Part shown: piece by piece, positions 15,751-21,613 of the stretch
How positions within the stretch are numbered: position 1 is the stretch's first letter
How the letters are laid out: every line of letters begins with the position of its first letter
The notes under the pieces: generated by a model
Told to the model about the DNA's origin: nothing
Seen by the model: the letters and a program-made list of their open reading frames with translations, nothing else
Databases searched by the model: none
Program-made: the position numbers and the translations under genes
Origin: Thermoplasmatota archaeon
Lineage (GTDB): Archaea > Thermoplasmatota > E2 > DHVEG-1
Direction of reading: 5' to 3'
Length of the DNA stretch: 21,613 nt
Assembly (NCBI GenBank): GCA_018824925.1
Contig: JAHJFH010000051.1
Location: 1-21,613, forward strand

Positions 15751-16881
15751 CTAGAATAAATCATCCTCACCAATCATTTCAAGGAATGCTTCGACACGGA
15801 TTTTGAATTGCCCGATAGGTACCGTAACATCGAATTCAAGAAACAGGGTTGGAATGCCAGTATCATCAAGTGCTTTTTGGATTGCAACATAATCAAGTTC
15901 ATGGGGATCACAGAATTTCTGCTGCATGATGATAACCCCATTAACATTCCAGTCTTTACAGAGATTCAGGATATGCGGGATTCGTTTTCGCTCCTCCCAA
16001 TCCTTTGTGGGACAGGGTATACGATCGATATAACGTGCTGCTATTTGGGCAACTTGATCTTTACCGGTTTCTACCTCATTCCAAAAGTATCGTGATCCAG
16101 TGCAGTGATCATCTATTACAAAGGTTGCGCCACAGTTTTCTACCATGTTCATAAAAACGGTGTCATCATCTTCTGATCCAAGGATCATTAATCGACTGCC
16201 AACAGCTCGATCAGGTGTATAGTTTTCTAGATTTTTTAGTAGTTGTTTTAAGAGTTTGTTATGCTCTTCCTTGTCAGTCATCTGCATTGCCATAACAACC
16301 TCCATTACCTCTTCACCAGTGATTGGAGGATTATCACGTTTGCGGAGATTATAGAGTTGCTTCATGAGACGACGGTTCTCATTATACGTATCAATAGCTT
16401 TTTCAAGGTCACTTTCAGATATCTTTTTTCCCGTCCAGTCCTCAACCTCTTTTTTAAAGATTCGTAGTTCATCAGTGAGATACTCATATGCATGCGGGCT
16501 TTGGACTTTATGAGGCATGCAAAGGAATTTCTCAAATTCAACTGGTCGATGTTTTATCCAACTAGTATATGCTTGTCTGATATGAAGACATGATTGTGCG
16601 ATCATGAGACCATCAAGATAGGTGTACCTGTTTTTGAGTCCCTGTGCAAGACAATCTCGACAAAATGGACAGAACATAGCAAATATATGTGGTTCTGTGA
16701 CATCCTGTGGTTCATGACTACCTAGGATGCGTACCGTTAGTACACCAGCGGCATAGAGTATTTCTTCGGGAACATAGGTACAGAAATACCCCATGACTTT
16801 TCCACCAGTTTTTTTCTTCCAGTCCTTTGCATATTGATGTCTGTTTTTTTCCCATTGTTTGAATTGTTTTAAATGCTCTAT
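15751..16881 (-). CDS. bcrC: Benzoyl-CoA reductase substrate-binding subunit, BcrC-like
   Basis: Second HgdB-fold subunit of the class I reductase. Counted from the proposed start at 16881 (376 residues), Cys71/74/77 in FCPFCRDCLA, Cys98 and the C-terminal KFCDPHELDY segment stand where family Cys are expected, and GYFCTYVPEEILYAAGV (31-47) is the diagnostic N-terminal stretch. The first ATG is at 16794 (347 residues), but upstream in-frame codons encode QYAKDWKKKTGGKV, which resembles the conserved region just before the GY-x-PVYVPRE motif of BcrC. GGAGG at 16889-16893 lies 7 bases before an in-frame ATA, and no ATG, GTG or TTG lies between, so initiation at ATA, a sequence error or initiation at 16794 (weaker GGTGG upstream) must be considered. 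Confidence 0.9.
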   Translation of the reverse strand: MEHLKQFKQWEKNRHQYAKDWKKKTGGKVMGYFCTYVPEEILYAAGVLTVRILGSHEPQDVTEPHIFAMFCPFCRDCLAQGLKNRYTYLDGLMIAQSCLHIRQAYTSWIKHRPVEFEKFLCMPHKVQSPHAYEYLTDELRIFKKEVEDWTGKKISESDLEKAIDTYNENRRLMKQLYNLRKRDNPPITGEEVMEVVMAMQMTDKEEHNKLLKQLLKNLENYTPDRAVGSRLMILGSEDDDTVFMNMVENCGATFVIDDHCTGSRYFWNEVETGKDQVAQIAARYIDRIPCPTKDWEERKRIPHILNLCKDWNVNGVIIMQQKFCDPHELDYVAIQKALDDTGIPTLFLEFDVTVPIGQFKIRVEAFLEMIGEDDLF

Positions 16882-16888
16882 CTTACAA

Positions 16889-16893
16889 CCTCC
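16889..16893 (-). promoter_or_regulatory. Shine-Dalgarno site for bcrC pointing to an ATA start
   Basis: Perfect GGAGG on the minus strand, followed by 7 bases and then ATA at 16881-16879. The frame is open from 16902 and has no standard start codon until 16794. The site decides between the long and short forms of the BcrC-like protein. Confidence 0.6.
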
Positions 16894-16911
16894 TTTTTTC
16901 TTTTATTTTAA

Positions 16912-17355
16912 TTATATAAGTTCAAGATTGATGAAATTACTTTTATCAAACCCTATGGATTTGAAAAAGGCGATTAAATCTCCGCTATCCCATTGAACAG
17001 AGGTATAGACATTTTTGATGTTTGCTTTTTTAAAGTGGTTGATGATTGCTTCACCTAAGGTTTTACCTATGCCTATACCCATAAGTTTTGGATCAACTTC
17101 TATCATTTCGATCCATCCGGATCGCTCGACGCCAAAGCCCCATTCTTTTATCGAGCCGATGATAAATCCGGCAACAGTTGCATCTTTTTCAGCGACGAGG
17201 CAGGTGTTAGGGCTTTTTTTTATGAATGAGAAGAAGAGGGCCTCGATATTGTAGGTGGTGGTTTGGCCAAGTCCTTCTCGTATTACTTTTCGGTGTATGT
17301 CGGCTGCTTGGTTGATATCTTTCTCCTTCATTGATCGTATTGTGATGTTGTGCAT
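16912..17355 (-). CDS. GNAT-family N-acetyltransferase
   Basis: A 147-residue acetyl-CoA-dependent acyltransferase of the RimI-like GNAT fold. IRSMKEKDINQAADIH near the N-terminus, the central EVDPKLMGIGIGKTLGEA (acetyl-CoA pyrophosphate loop, about residues 91-108) and the final SVQWDSGDLIAFFKSIGF with the beta-bulge and Phe-rich helix are all typical. The substrate is unknown; it may acetylate a protein. GGTGAT lies 3 bases before the ATG, and the gene starts 15 bases after the small AbrB-like gene and ends about 30 bases before the proposed bcrC start, so it appears to belong to the same operon. Confidence 0.87.
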   Translation of the reverse strand: MHNITIRSMKEKDINQAADIHRKVIREGLGQTTTYNIEALFFSFIKKSPNTCLVAEKDATVAGFIIGSIKEWGFGVERSGWIEMIEVDPKLMGIGIGKTLGEAIINHFKKANIKNVYTSVQWDSGDLIAFFKSIGFDKSNFINLELI

Positions 17356-17370
17356 AGTATCACCTTTTTT

Positions 17371-17508
17371 TCAATCTACTCTGATTATTTTAACTTTTTT
17401 TTCTATCCAATCTGGTGGAAGATATATGCGGCCGCTGTTACCACATTTTTTGACTATTTTTTCTAGCATTTCTTGACCGTAGACTTCAAATTTAGTTGGG
17501 TTGTCCAT
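17371..17508 (-). CDS. Small AbrB/MazE-like (DUF2080-type) protein, possible operon regulator
   Basis: A 45-residue protein. The segment KKCGNSGRIYLPPDWIEKKV (20-39) has the GNS-x-x-(V/I)-x-LP-x-x-WIGK pattern of DUF2080 'transposon-encoded' archaeal proteins and resembles the swapped-hairpin AbrB/MazE DNA-binding fold. The start is placed at 17508 because GGGGG (17513-17517) lies just upstream; a longer frame to 17586 would run through the palindromic promoter and add unlike sequence. It is the first gene of the reductase operon, 15 bases before the acetyltransferase gene. Two perfect palindromes lie directly upstream, suggesting autoregulation. DNA binding is inferred from the motif only. 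Confidence 0.7.
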   Translation of the reverse strand: MDNPTKFEVYGQEMLEKIVKKCGNSGRIYLPPDWIEKKVKIIRVD

Positions 17509-17519
17509 GTTGCCCCCAT

Positions 17520-17550
17520 AGCTATAATATAGCTGCATTATAGTTATAAT
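17520..17550. promoter_or_regulatory. Tandem palindromes at the putative promoter of the reductase operon
   Basis: AGCTATA-A-TATAGCT at 17520-17534 (7-base arms, 1-base centre) is followed after two bases by ATTATA-GT-TATAAT at 17537-17550 (6-base arms). On the minus strand the second contains TTATAACT, a plausible TATA box about 25 bases before a start around 17523, so both repeats would overlap the core promoter. This is the expected layout for an operator, though AT-rich palindromes also arise by chance. Confidence 0.5.
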
Positions 17551-17659
17551 AAGGCTACATTTAAAACTTTGCTCATTTTTAATCATTCAAAAATGTTTTT
17601 TCCAAAAATAAAATAATGGCGCAATTACTATCATCATCAAATTAATTACAAAGATATCC

Positions 17660-17676
17660 CATATTACTCAAATATG
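17660..17676. repeat. Inverted repeat before the SDR gene
   Basis: CATATT-ACTCA-AATATG, 6-base arms with 5-base spacer, ending 4 bases before the GGAGG site (17681-17685) of the SDR gene. It could be an operator near the transcription start or a small hairpin in the leader. No clear TATA box was chosen for this gene. Confidence 0.3.
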
Positions 17677-17692
17677 AAATGGAGGCTTTAAA

Positions 17693-18436
17693 ATGGATTT
17701 GTTAGGTAAATCAGCAATTGTAACAGGAGGAAGTCTGGGGATCGGAGCAACTATAGCCATTGAGCTCGCCCGTGAAGGAGCAGACATTGCAATCAATTAT
17801 CGAAAACATGATGCTGAAGCTAAAGCAGTTGCAAAACAAATCGAAGATTTTGGCAGAAAATGTCTTGTCATCAAAGCGGATGTTACCAGTTATTCTGATG
17901 CAGAAGCTATGTTTAAACAAGTCCTAGACACATATAGTAAACTAGACATCCTGGTATGTAACGCGGGCATCAACAAGGACCGGGTTATCTGGAAAATGAG
18001 TGAGCAGGACTGGGATAACGTCATCAACGTCAACCTCAAAGGATATTTTATTTACAATAAATTAGCTGCAGCGCAATTCAAAGATCAACGCTCTGGAAAA
18101 ATCATCAACATCACCTCCATCAATGGCATCCGTGGAAAATTTGGACAATGCAATTATTCTGCCTCAAAAGGTGGAATCATCGCCCTAACCAAAGCATTAG
18201 CTAAGGAAGTTGGGAAATTCAATGTCAATGTCAACACTATTGCTCCTGGTATGGTGATGACGGAGATGGCGAAAAATATTCCGCCTGAATTTCTTCAAAA
18301 AGCTGTGGATGAAACAGTGTTAGGCCGCGTTGCTACAACCGAAGATATCGCTAATGTCGTTGTATTTTTATGTACCGAAAAAGCACGTCATATCACCGGT
18401 GAAGTAATTAAGGTAGATGGCGGTCAATATATTTAG
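17693..18436 (+). CDS. Short-chain dehydrogenase/reductase (FabG-like)
   Basis: A 247-residue classical SDR. The cofactor motif is TGGSLGIG (11-18), followed by NAGI with Asn90, catalytic Ser142 in NITSING, and Tyr155-x3-Lys159 in NYSASKGG. The C-terminal ITGEVIKVDGGQYI is typical of 3-oxoacyl-(ACP/CoA) reductases. The thiolase gene follows closely and Oah lies nearby, so it could oxidise 3-hydroxypimelyl-CoA (the Oah product) or stand in for the ring 6-hydroxy dehydrogenase. An Arg near position 37 (NYRKHD) hints at NADP(H) preference. GGAGG 7 bases before the ATG supports the start. A role in lipid synthesis is unlikely in an archaeon but cannot be excluded. Confidence 0.92.
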   Translation: MDLLGKSAIVTGGSLGIGATIAIELAREGADIAINYRKHDAEAKAVAKQIEDFGRKCLVIKADVTSYSDAEAMFKQVLDTYSKLDILVCNAGINKDRVIWKMSEQDWDNVINVNLKGYFIYNKLAAAQFKDQRSGKIINITSINGIRGKFGQCNYSASKGGIIALTKALAKEVGKFNVNVNTIAPGMVMTEMAKNIPPEFLQKAVDETVLGRVATTEDIANVVVFLCTEKARHITGEVIKVDGGQYI

Positions 18437-18452
18437 TAAACAGGTGAGACAT

Positions 18453-19604
18453 TTGAAGGTAGGAATTGTTGGAATTGGCCATGGAAAATTTGGTAATCGA
18501 AGTGATGCCACAGTTCAGGAACTAGCTTTTGAACCATTTAAACAGGCCATCGAGGATACCAAGAATCTGAGAAGAGAGGATATCGATGCCTTAGTTGTTG
18601 GTTCTGTACCAGAGTACCATATGCAACGTTCATTACCTGGTGTTGTTGCAGAATATGTGGGAATGAATCCACAATCAACCTGGTTAACCGAGGCGGCCTG
18701 TGGCTCAGGTAGTGCAGCTATACGAACTGCATATATGGCCATAAAATCAGGGATGCATGATATCGTTGCGGTTATTGGTGTTCAGAAAATGCGGGAGCTT
18801 TCCACAGAGGAAATCCTTGCACTTATGGGTAGAGTAGGTGACGTCCAATGGGAATCAATCTTTGGTACGACATTCCCCGGGTACTATGCACTCTATGCTA
18901 ACCGACATATGCATGAATTTGGGACAACTAAAGAACAAATGGCGTTAGTTGCGGTTAAAAACCATCATTATGGTTCAATGAATCCCAATGCCTTTTTCCA
19001 AAAAGAAGTATCATTAGAACGGGTCATCTGTTCTGATGACGTGGCTTTTCCTGTTAATGTTCTTGATTGTTGTGCAAATGCTGATGGTGCTGCTTGTGTT
19101 ATTATGACCAATGAAACTTTAGCAAAAAAATTTGTGGACACCCCCATTTGGTTTACAGGTCTAGGCTCTGCCTCTGCGCAGATGTCGGTTCTTCGCCGAC
19201 CAAATCTTGTTGAAATCCCCAGTGCTATTGAGGCTGCGAAACAGGCTTATGTTCAATCAGGGATTAAAGCATCTGATATTCAGGTAGCTGAGGTCCATGA
19301 CTGTTTTACTATCGCAGAAATCATGGCCTATGAAAACCTTGGTTTCTGCGCAAAGGGCAAGGGCGGTAAATTCATTGAGGAAAAACAATCATACATCGGT
19401 GGATCAACACCAGTAAACGTTGACGGGGGACTAAAAGCAAAGGGTCATCCTGTTGGGGCAACAGGCGTGTCCATGACGACTGAAATTGTTAAACAATTAC
19501 GAGGTGACGCAGGAAAACGACAGGTATCAGGTGCAGAAATTGGACTTACTCACAATGTGGGTGGTATTGGACAATATACCTTTGTACACATTCTGAGGAG
19601 GTAA
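18453..19604 (+). CDS. Thiolase-family acyl-CoA acetyltransferase (archaeal/SCP-x type)
   Basis: Predicted thiolase: cleaves a 3-oxoacyl-CoA with CoA, or condenses acyl-CoAs. The nucleophile is Cys83 in EAACGSGSAA, followed by VAEVHDCFTIAE with the family His, GHPVGATG near the C-terminus and the final HNVGGIGQY. The start is taken at TTG 18453 (about 383 residues), since KVGIVGIGHGKFG is the usual beginning and AGGTGAG lies just upstream; an ATG at 18417, overlapping the SDR gene end, would add 12 residues. The DUF35 gene follows after 5 bases, the pairing seen in BbsAB of toluene degradation and in archaeal acetoacetyl-CoA thiolase. The likely substrate here is 3-oxopimelyl-CoA or a similar ring-derived ester. 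Confidence 0.9.
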   Translation: MKVGIVGIGHGKFGNRSDATVQELAFEPFKQAIEDTKNLRREDIDALVVGSVPEYHMQRSLPGVVAEYVGMNPQSTWLTEAACGSGSAAIRTAYMAIKSGMHDIVAVIGVQKMRELSTEEILALMGRVGDVQWESIFGTTFPGYYALYANRHMHEFGTTKEQMALVAVKNHHYGSMNPNAFFQKEVSLERVICSDDVAFPVNVLDCCANADGAACVIMTNETLAKKFVDTPIWFTGLGSASAQMSVLRRPNLVEIPSAIEAAKQAYVQSGIKASDIQVAEVHDCFTIAEIMAYENLGFCAKGKGGKFIEEKQSYIGGSTPVNVDGGLKAKGHPVGATGVSMTTEIVKQLRGDAGKRQVSGAEIGLTHNVGGIGQYTFVHILRR

Positions 19605-19609
19605 AAATC

Positions 19610-20029
19610 ATGCCATTCAAATACTTTGGAAAAATCAATTTCACACCCTATACAAAGGTGGATAAATTTGCTGATTATCTTCACGAAGGAAAACTCATGG
19701 GCACTCAATGTACAAAATGTGGAGAACGGTATTTTCCACCACGTGCGGATTGCCTTGCATGTATGAGTGATTCTGTGGAATGGGTGGAATACTCAGGCGA
19801 GGGCACACTACTAAGTTTTACAAAAATTTATATAGCACCAAAAGGCTTTGAGGATATAGCACCATATATATTAGGAGTGGTTGATCTAAAAGAAGGCGGG
19901 CGGTTAATTTCTTGGATTAAAGACATTCCAGATGAAGAGATTAAGATGGATATGCCTGTTAAGGTGGTACCACGTATTTTTGAGGAAATCGAAGAAATTA
20001 AACTGTATTATACTATTGAAAAACCATAA
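19610..20029 (+). CDS. DUF35 Zn-ribbon/OB-fold protein, thiolase partner
   Basis: A 139-residue protein with a rubredoxin-like zinc site Cys34-x2-Cys37 (TKCGERYFPPR) and Cys48-x2-Cys51 (DCLACMSD), then an OB-fold (GEGTLLSFTKIYIAP, PYILGVVDL). Such proteins bridge or bind the CoA substrate in thiolase complexes (BbsA in benzoylsuccinyl-CoA thiolase; the DUF35 subunit of archaeal thiolase/HMG-CoA synthase). The gene begins 5 bases after the thiolase stop with a strong GGAGG 7 bases before the ATG. It ends 13 bases from the convergent Oah gene; the gap and following bases are T-rich on the plus strand and could act as a U-tract terminator. Confidence 0.92.
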   Translation: MPFKYFGKINFTPYTKVDKFADYLHEGKLMGTQCTKCGERYFPPRADCLACMSDSVEWVEYSGEGTLLSFTKIYIAPKGFEDIAPYILGVVDLKEGGRLISWIKDIPDEEIKMDMPVKVVPRIFEEIEEIKLYYTIEKP

Positions 20030-20042
20030 TCTTTTCTGATTT

Positions 20043-21179
20043 TCATTGTGTTTTCTTTGGTTTTGGAAGCACCGCTTCAATAAGTTTTTCATCAAATGGA
20101 TGTCCTTCTGCAAGTAACCTTCGGTATTGCACAAAATCAATAACATCCTTGCCGGTGAGTTTTCGATTGTTAAATGCATTGAATCCTAGAAATGCTTCTG
20201 TTGCCATATTGGCTGCAAGCCAATGACGATTCGCTAGCTTGGTTTGATCCCAGAAGAATTTTTTCTTCAATCTGATACCATCGATGGATTTAATTAAACA
20301 CCCTGGCATGAGATTCGTATACATCCAAAGGATATCATCAACTACTTTATCCAACAGGGTAAAATCTATAGGTAATGTTTTAACAAGTTCTCGTGCTTTC
20401 TGATAGGCATTTCCTTTGACAAAATCGCCATAGACGATTTCCCCATCTTCAATGTATTTGTCAGTAATCACCATAGGGTTTCGAATGAATTTATTTCCTT
20501 GTTTCAATACAGGAGTTACTTTGCTGATGAGTCCTAATTGTTTTGTTTTATAGGCAGACCAAAGTTCACAGGAAATACAGTTCCACATTGCATCCTCGAT
20601 TCCAAGGTACCAAGGTAAAAAATCAGTTGATCCGCCGTCTGGTGCAGAGCCATGTCGAGGACCGGCTTGACCAAAGACTGCTAAATCCGAGGATACCGTA
20701 ATATCACAGGCCATACCAATCTCTTGACCGCCTGCAACACGCATACCATTAACCCGACAGATAGTCGGTTTTTTACAGCCAAGAATAGCATCCACCATTG
20801 CATTAAAGAGATCCATGTAACTCCCATATTCATTGGGTTTTCCACTATAATATTCTGCATATTCCTTTGTATTACCCCCAGTACAGAATGCTTTATCGCC
20901 TACTGCAGTAAAAATTGCTGCCACCACACTTCGATCCATTGATGCATGATGAAATCCCGCAATAACCCCTTTGACCATCTCTGTTGTATACGAGTTGTAC
21001 TGTTTGGGGTTATTGAGTGTGATCCAGGCTGAGTTTAATCCTTTTACATTTTTTCCTTCTGCATCTATTATTGGCCGAAGCTCATACATGGTACAGGGTG
21101 GTTCAACACCAAAGTGTTCTTTTTTCCATAAATCATGGTTTTTAATTTCATTATCTCGAGGTAACCAGTCTAAAGGCAT
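20043..21179 (-). CDS. oah: 6-Oxocyclohex-1-ene-1-carbonyl-CoA hydrolase
   Basis: Crotonase-superfamily ring-opening hydrolase that adds two waters to 6-oxocyclohex-1-ene-1-carbonyl-CoA to give 3-hydroxypimelyl-CoA, the enzyme also called BamA or BzdY. Family signatures are FCTGGNTKEY (98-107, oxyanion loop), RVAGGQEIGMACD (147-159) and AGPRHGSAPDGGSTDF (172-187), a segment specific to this hydrolase rather than to ordinary enoyl-CoA hydratases. At 378 residues it has the family length. GGGAGG 7 bases before the ATG and TATAAATA about 60 bases upstream support the start and promoter. It is the clearest pathway marker in the window and links the reductase operon to a benzoyl-CoA-type degradation route. 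Confidence 0.95.
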   Translation of the reverse strand: MPLDWLPRDNEIKNHDLWKKEHFGVEPPCTMYELRPIIDAEGKNVKGLNSAWITLNNPKQYNSYTTEMVKGVIAGFHHASMDRSVVAAIFTAVGDKAFCTGGNTKEYAEYYSGKPNEYGSYMDLFNAMVDAILGCKKPTICRVNGMRVAGGQEIGMACDITVSSDLAVFGQAGPRHGSAPDGGSTDFLPWYLGIEDAMWNCISCELWSAYKTKQLGLISKVTPVLKQGNKFIRNPMVITDKYIEDGEIVYGDFVKGNAYQKARELVKTLPIDFTLLDKVVDDILWMYTNLMPGCLIKSIDGIRLKKKFFWDQTKLANRHWLAANMATEAFLGFNAFNNRKLTGKDVIDFVQYRRLLAEGHPFDEKLIEAVLPKPKKTQ

Positions 21180-21236
21180 ATGATATCCTCCCGATCGATT
21201 TTTTTAAACCTATGGTGGTGCTGAATATTGTATCGT

Positions 21237-21244
21237 TATTTATA
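21237..21244 (-). promoter_or_regulatory. TATA box for the oah gene
   Basis: TATAAATA on the minus strand, the archaeal consensus, about 60 bases before the oah ATG. Transcription would start around 21212-21215, giving a leader of some 35 bases that includes the GGGAGG site at 21187-21192. Confidence 0.5.
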
Positions 21245-21306
21245 GCTTATCAAAATACCACATCCACCAATATTAATCAAGAGTTTTATTTGGAAAACGT
21301 ATAAGA

Positions 21307-21313
21307 TTATATA
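21307..21313 (+). promoter_or_regulatory. TATA-like box before the alcohol dehydrogenase remnant
   Basis: TTATATA, about 36 bases before the ATG at 21349, with GAGGGAG at 21338-21344. The remnant has therefore kept its apparent promoter and ribosome-binding site. It is divergent from the oah promoter within the same 169-base gap. Confidence 0.35.
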
Positions 21314-21348
21314 CCATTGACCTATTTCTCTGACCCTGAGGGAGAGGC

Positions 21349-21492
21349 ATGAAAGCCGCGGTTCTATATGGAAAAGAAGAATTGAATATTGAATCTGATT
21401 TTGATGATCCCGTCGTGAAAGACTCTGATGCATTGATTAAATCATCATTCAATTCGATAAAAGCCTCATGTCGAAGGTTCATTCTCTGTTGA
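21349..21492 (+). pseudogene. Truncated zinc-type alcohol dehydrogenase (N-terminal fragment)
   Basis: The frame begins MKAAVLYGKEELNIE and continues DPVVKDSDALIK, which is the N-terminus of medium-chain zinc alcohol dehydrogenases. After about residue 31 the similarity ends; the expected GICGTD zinc motif is missing and the frame stops at codon 48. From about 21430 the opposite strand reads as transposase, so the gene is cut by a rearrangement. It keeps a ribosome-binding site (GAGGGAG, 4 bases before the ATG). It is divergent from oah, and a dehydrogenase of this type (Had) acts just before Oah in the known pathway, so it may be the remains of that gene; the fragment is too short to prove this. 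Confidence 0.65.
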
Positions 21493-21613
21493 CAATATGC
21501 ACTCTTAGTTATATTTTTATGGGTTGTGAACAAGCCCATATACTCCGTCAATTCAATCTGAATTGATTTCTTCACGGAATTAAGCATGAAAAATAGAAGA
21601 TTTTCAAAAGGCA
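21430..21613 (-). mobile_element. IS4-type transposase fragment, cut at both ends
   Basis: On the minus strand the frame enters from the right window edge (PFENLLFFMLNSVKKSIQIE) and continues through EYMGLFT, TKSAYCQQR and LRHEAFIELNDDLIN. This is the pattern of the N-terminal region of IS4-like transposases (lilfllN-x-x-K-x-SIQ-x-EL, then F-x-x-R-x-K-x-x-x-x-AF-x-x-LN). Similarity ends near 21430, where the plus strand becomes the alcohol dehydrogenase remnant; no catalytic DDE residues remain. The gene's 5' end is outside the window. The ATG at 21587 is probably internal. No terminal inverted repeat was recognised at the junction. Confidence 0.6.

Noticed and set aside
15738..15773. Start of the BcrB-like gene at ATG 15773
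   Set aside because: It lies inside bcrC, and the strong GGAGG at 15747-15751 is correctly spaced only for the ATG at 15737.
17509..17586. Longer N-terminus of the small AbrB-like protein
   Set aside because: The extra codons run through two palindromes and the likely promoter, and GGGGG just before ATG 17508 fits a shorter 45-residue protein.
21273..21587. A 104-residue minus-strand frame as one intact gene
   Set aside because: Only its first ~50 residues resemble a transposase; the rest is the antisense of an alcohol dehydrogenase start. It is a chimera of two fragments, and the transposase frame extends past its ATG to the window edge.
1..21613. CRISPR array, tRNA, rRNA or riboswitch
   Set aside because: No regularly spaced direct repeats, cloverleaf or conserved rRNA segments were recognised on reading either strand; the gaps between genes are all under about 220 bases.

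Overview
ORGANISM. The window most likely comes from an anaerobic, uncultured archaeon with moderately low GC. The signs are archaeal-type TATA boxes (for example TATAAATA before the ring-opening hydrolase gene), a 45-residue protein of the DUF2080 / AbrB-like type known mainly from archaea, a thiolase paired with a DUF35 Zn-ribbon/OB-fold protein, and Shine-Dalgarno sites matching GGAGGTGATC. I cannot name the lineage. Oxygen-sensitive radical enzymes, an AOR-family tungstoenzyme and many Fe-S proteins indicate strict anaerobiosis.

LAYOUT. (1) 36-1836, minus strand: a radical SAM protein and an ATP-dependent activase of the BcrA/HgdC family. (2) 2053-7053, plus strand, divergent from the activase: a four-gene run of a 2-hydroxyacyl-CoA dehydratase-family (HgdB/BcrB-like) protein, an AMP-forming acyl-CoA ligase, a ketopantoate-reductase-family dehydrogenase and an FAD/NAD(P)-dependent oxidoreductase. 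(3) 7061-17508, minus strand: a long, tightly packed apparent operon. In transcription order it holds a 45-aa AbrB/DUF2080-like protein, a GNAT acetyltransferase, class I benzoyl-CoA reductase subunits C-B-D-A, an 8-Cys ferredoxin, a large NuoG/GltD-like FAD-Fe-S protein with a C-terminal GIY-YIG-like domain, a metallo-beta-lactamase-fold hydrolase, an AOR-family tungsten oxidoreductase and its 16-Cys ferredoxin partner. (4) 17693-20029, plus strand: SDR dehydrogenase, thiolase and DUF35 protein. (5) 20043-21179, minus strand: 6-oxocyclohex-1-ene-1-carbonyl-CoA hydrolase (oah/bamA type). (6) 21349-21613: the first ~30 codons of a zinc alcohol dehydrogenase fused to a fragment of an IS4-type transposase.

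HOW IT MAY WORK. Regions 3-5 read as anaerobic aromatic-ring degradation. The ATP-dependent reductase dearomatises benzoyl-CoA or a relative, with electrons from the ferredoxin, which may be recharged by the FAD-Fe-S protein and/or the AOR module. Oah opens the ring, and SDR plus thiolase/DUF35 could carry out beta-oxidation of the resulting 3-hydroxyacyl-CoA. No dienoyl-CoA hydratase is visible, and the only candidate for a conventional ring-alcohol dehydrogenase is the broken fragment at the right edge. Region 2 with its divergent activase looks like a second ATP-driven radical module, possibly 2-oxoacid to 2-hydroxyacid to 2-hydroxyacyl-CoA to enoyl-CoA.

STARTS AND CONTROL. Two HgdB-family genes have good ribosome-binding sites and family-like N-terminal sequence but no AUG/GUG/UUG at the expected place; ATA or ATC occupies it. 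Palindromes overlap the putative promoter of the 11-gene operon and sit in two other divergent gaps. No RNA genes or CRISPR array were seen, and no non-coding stretch exceeds about 220 bases.
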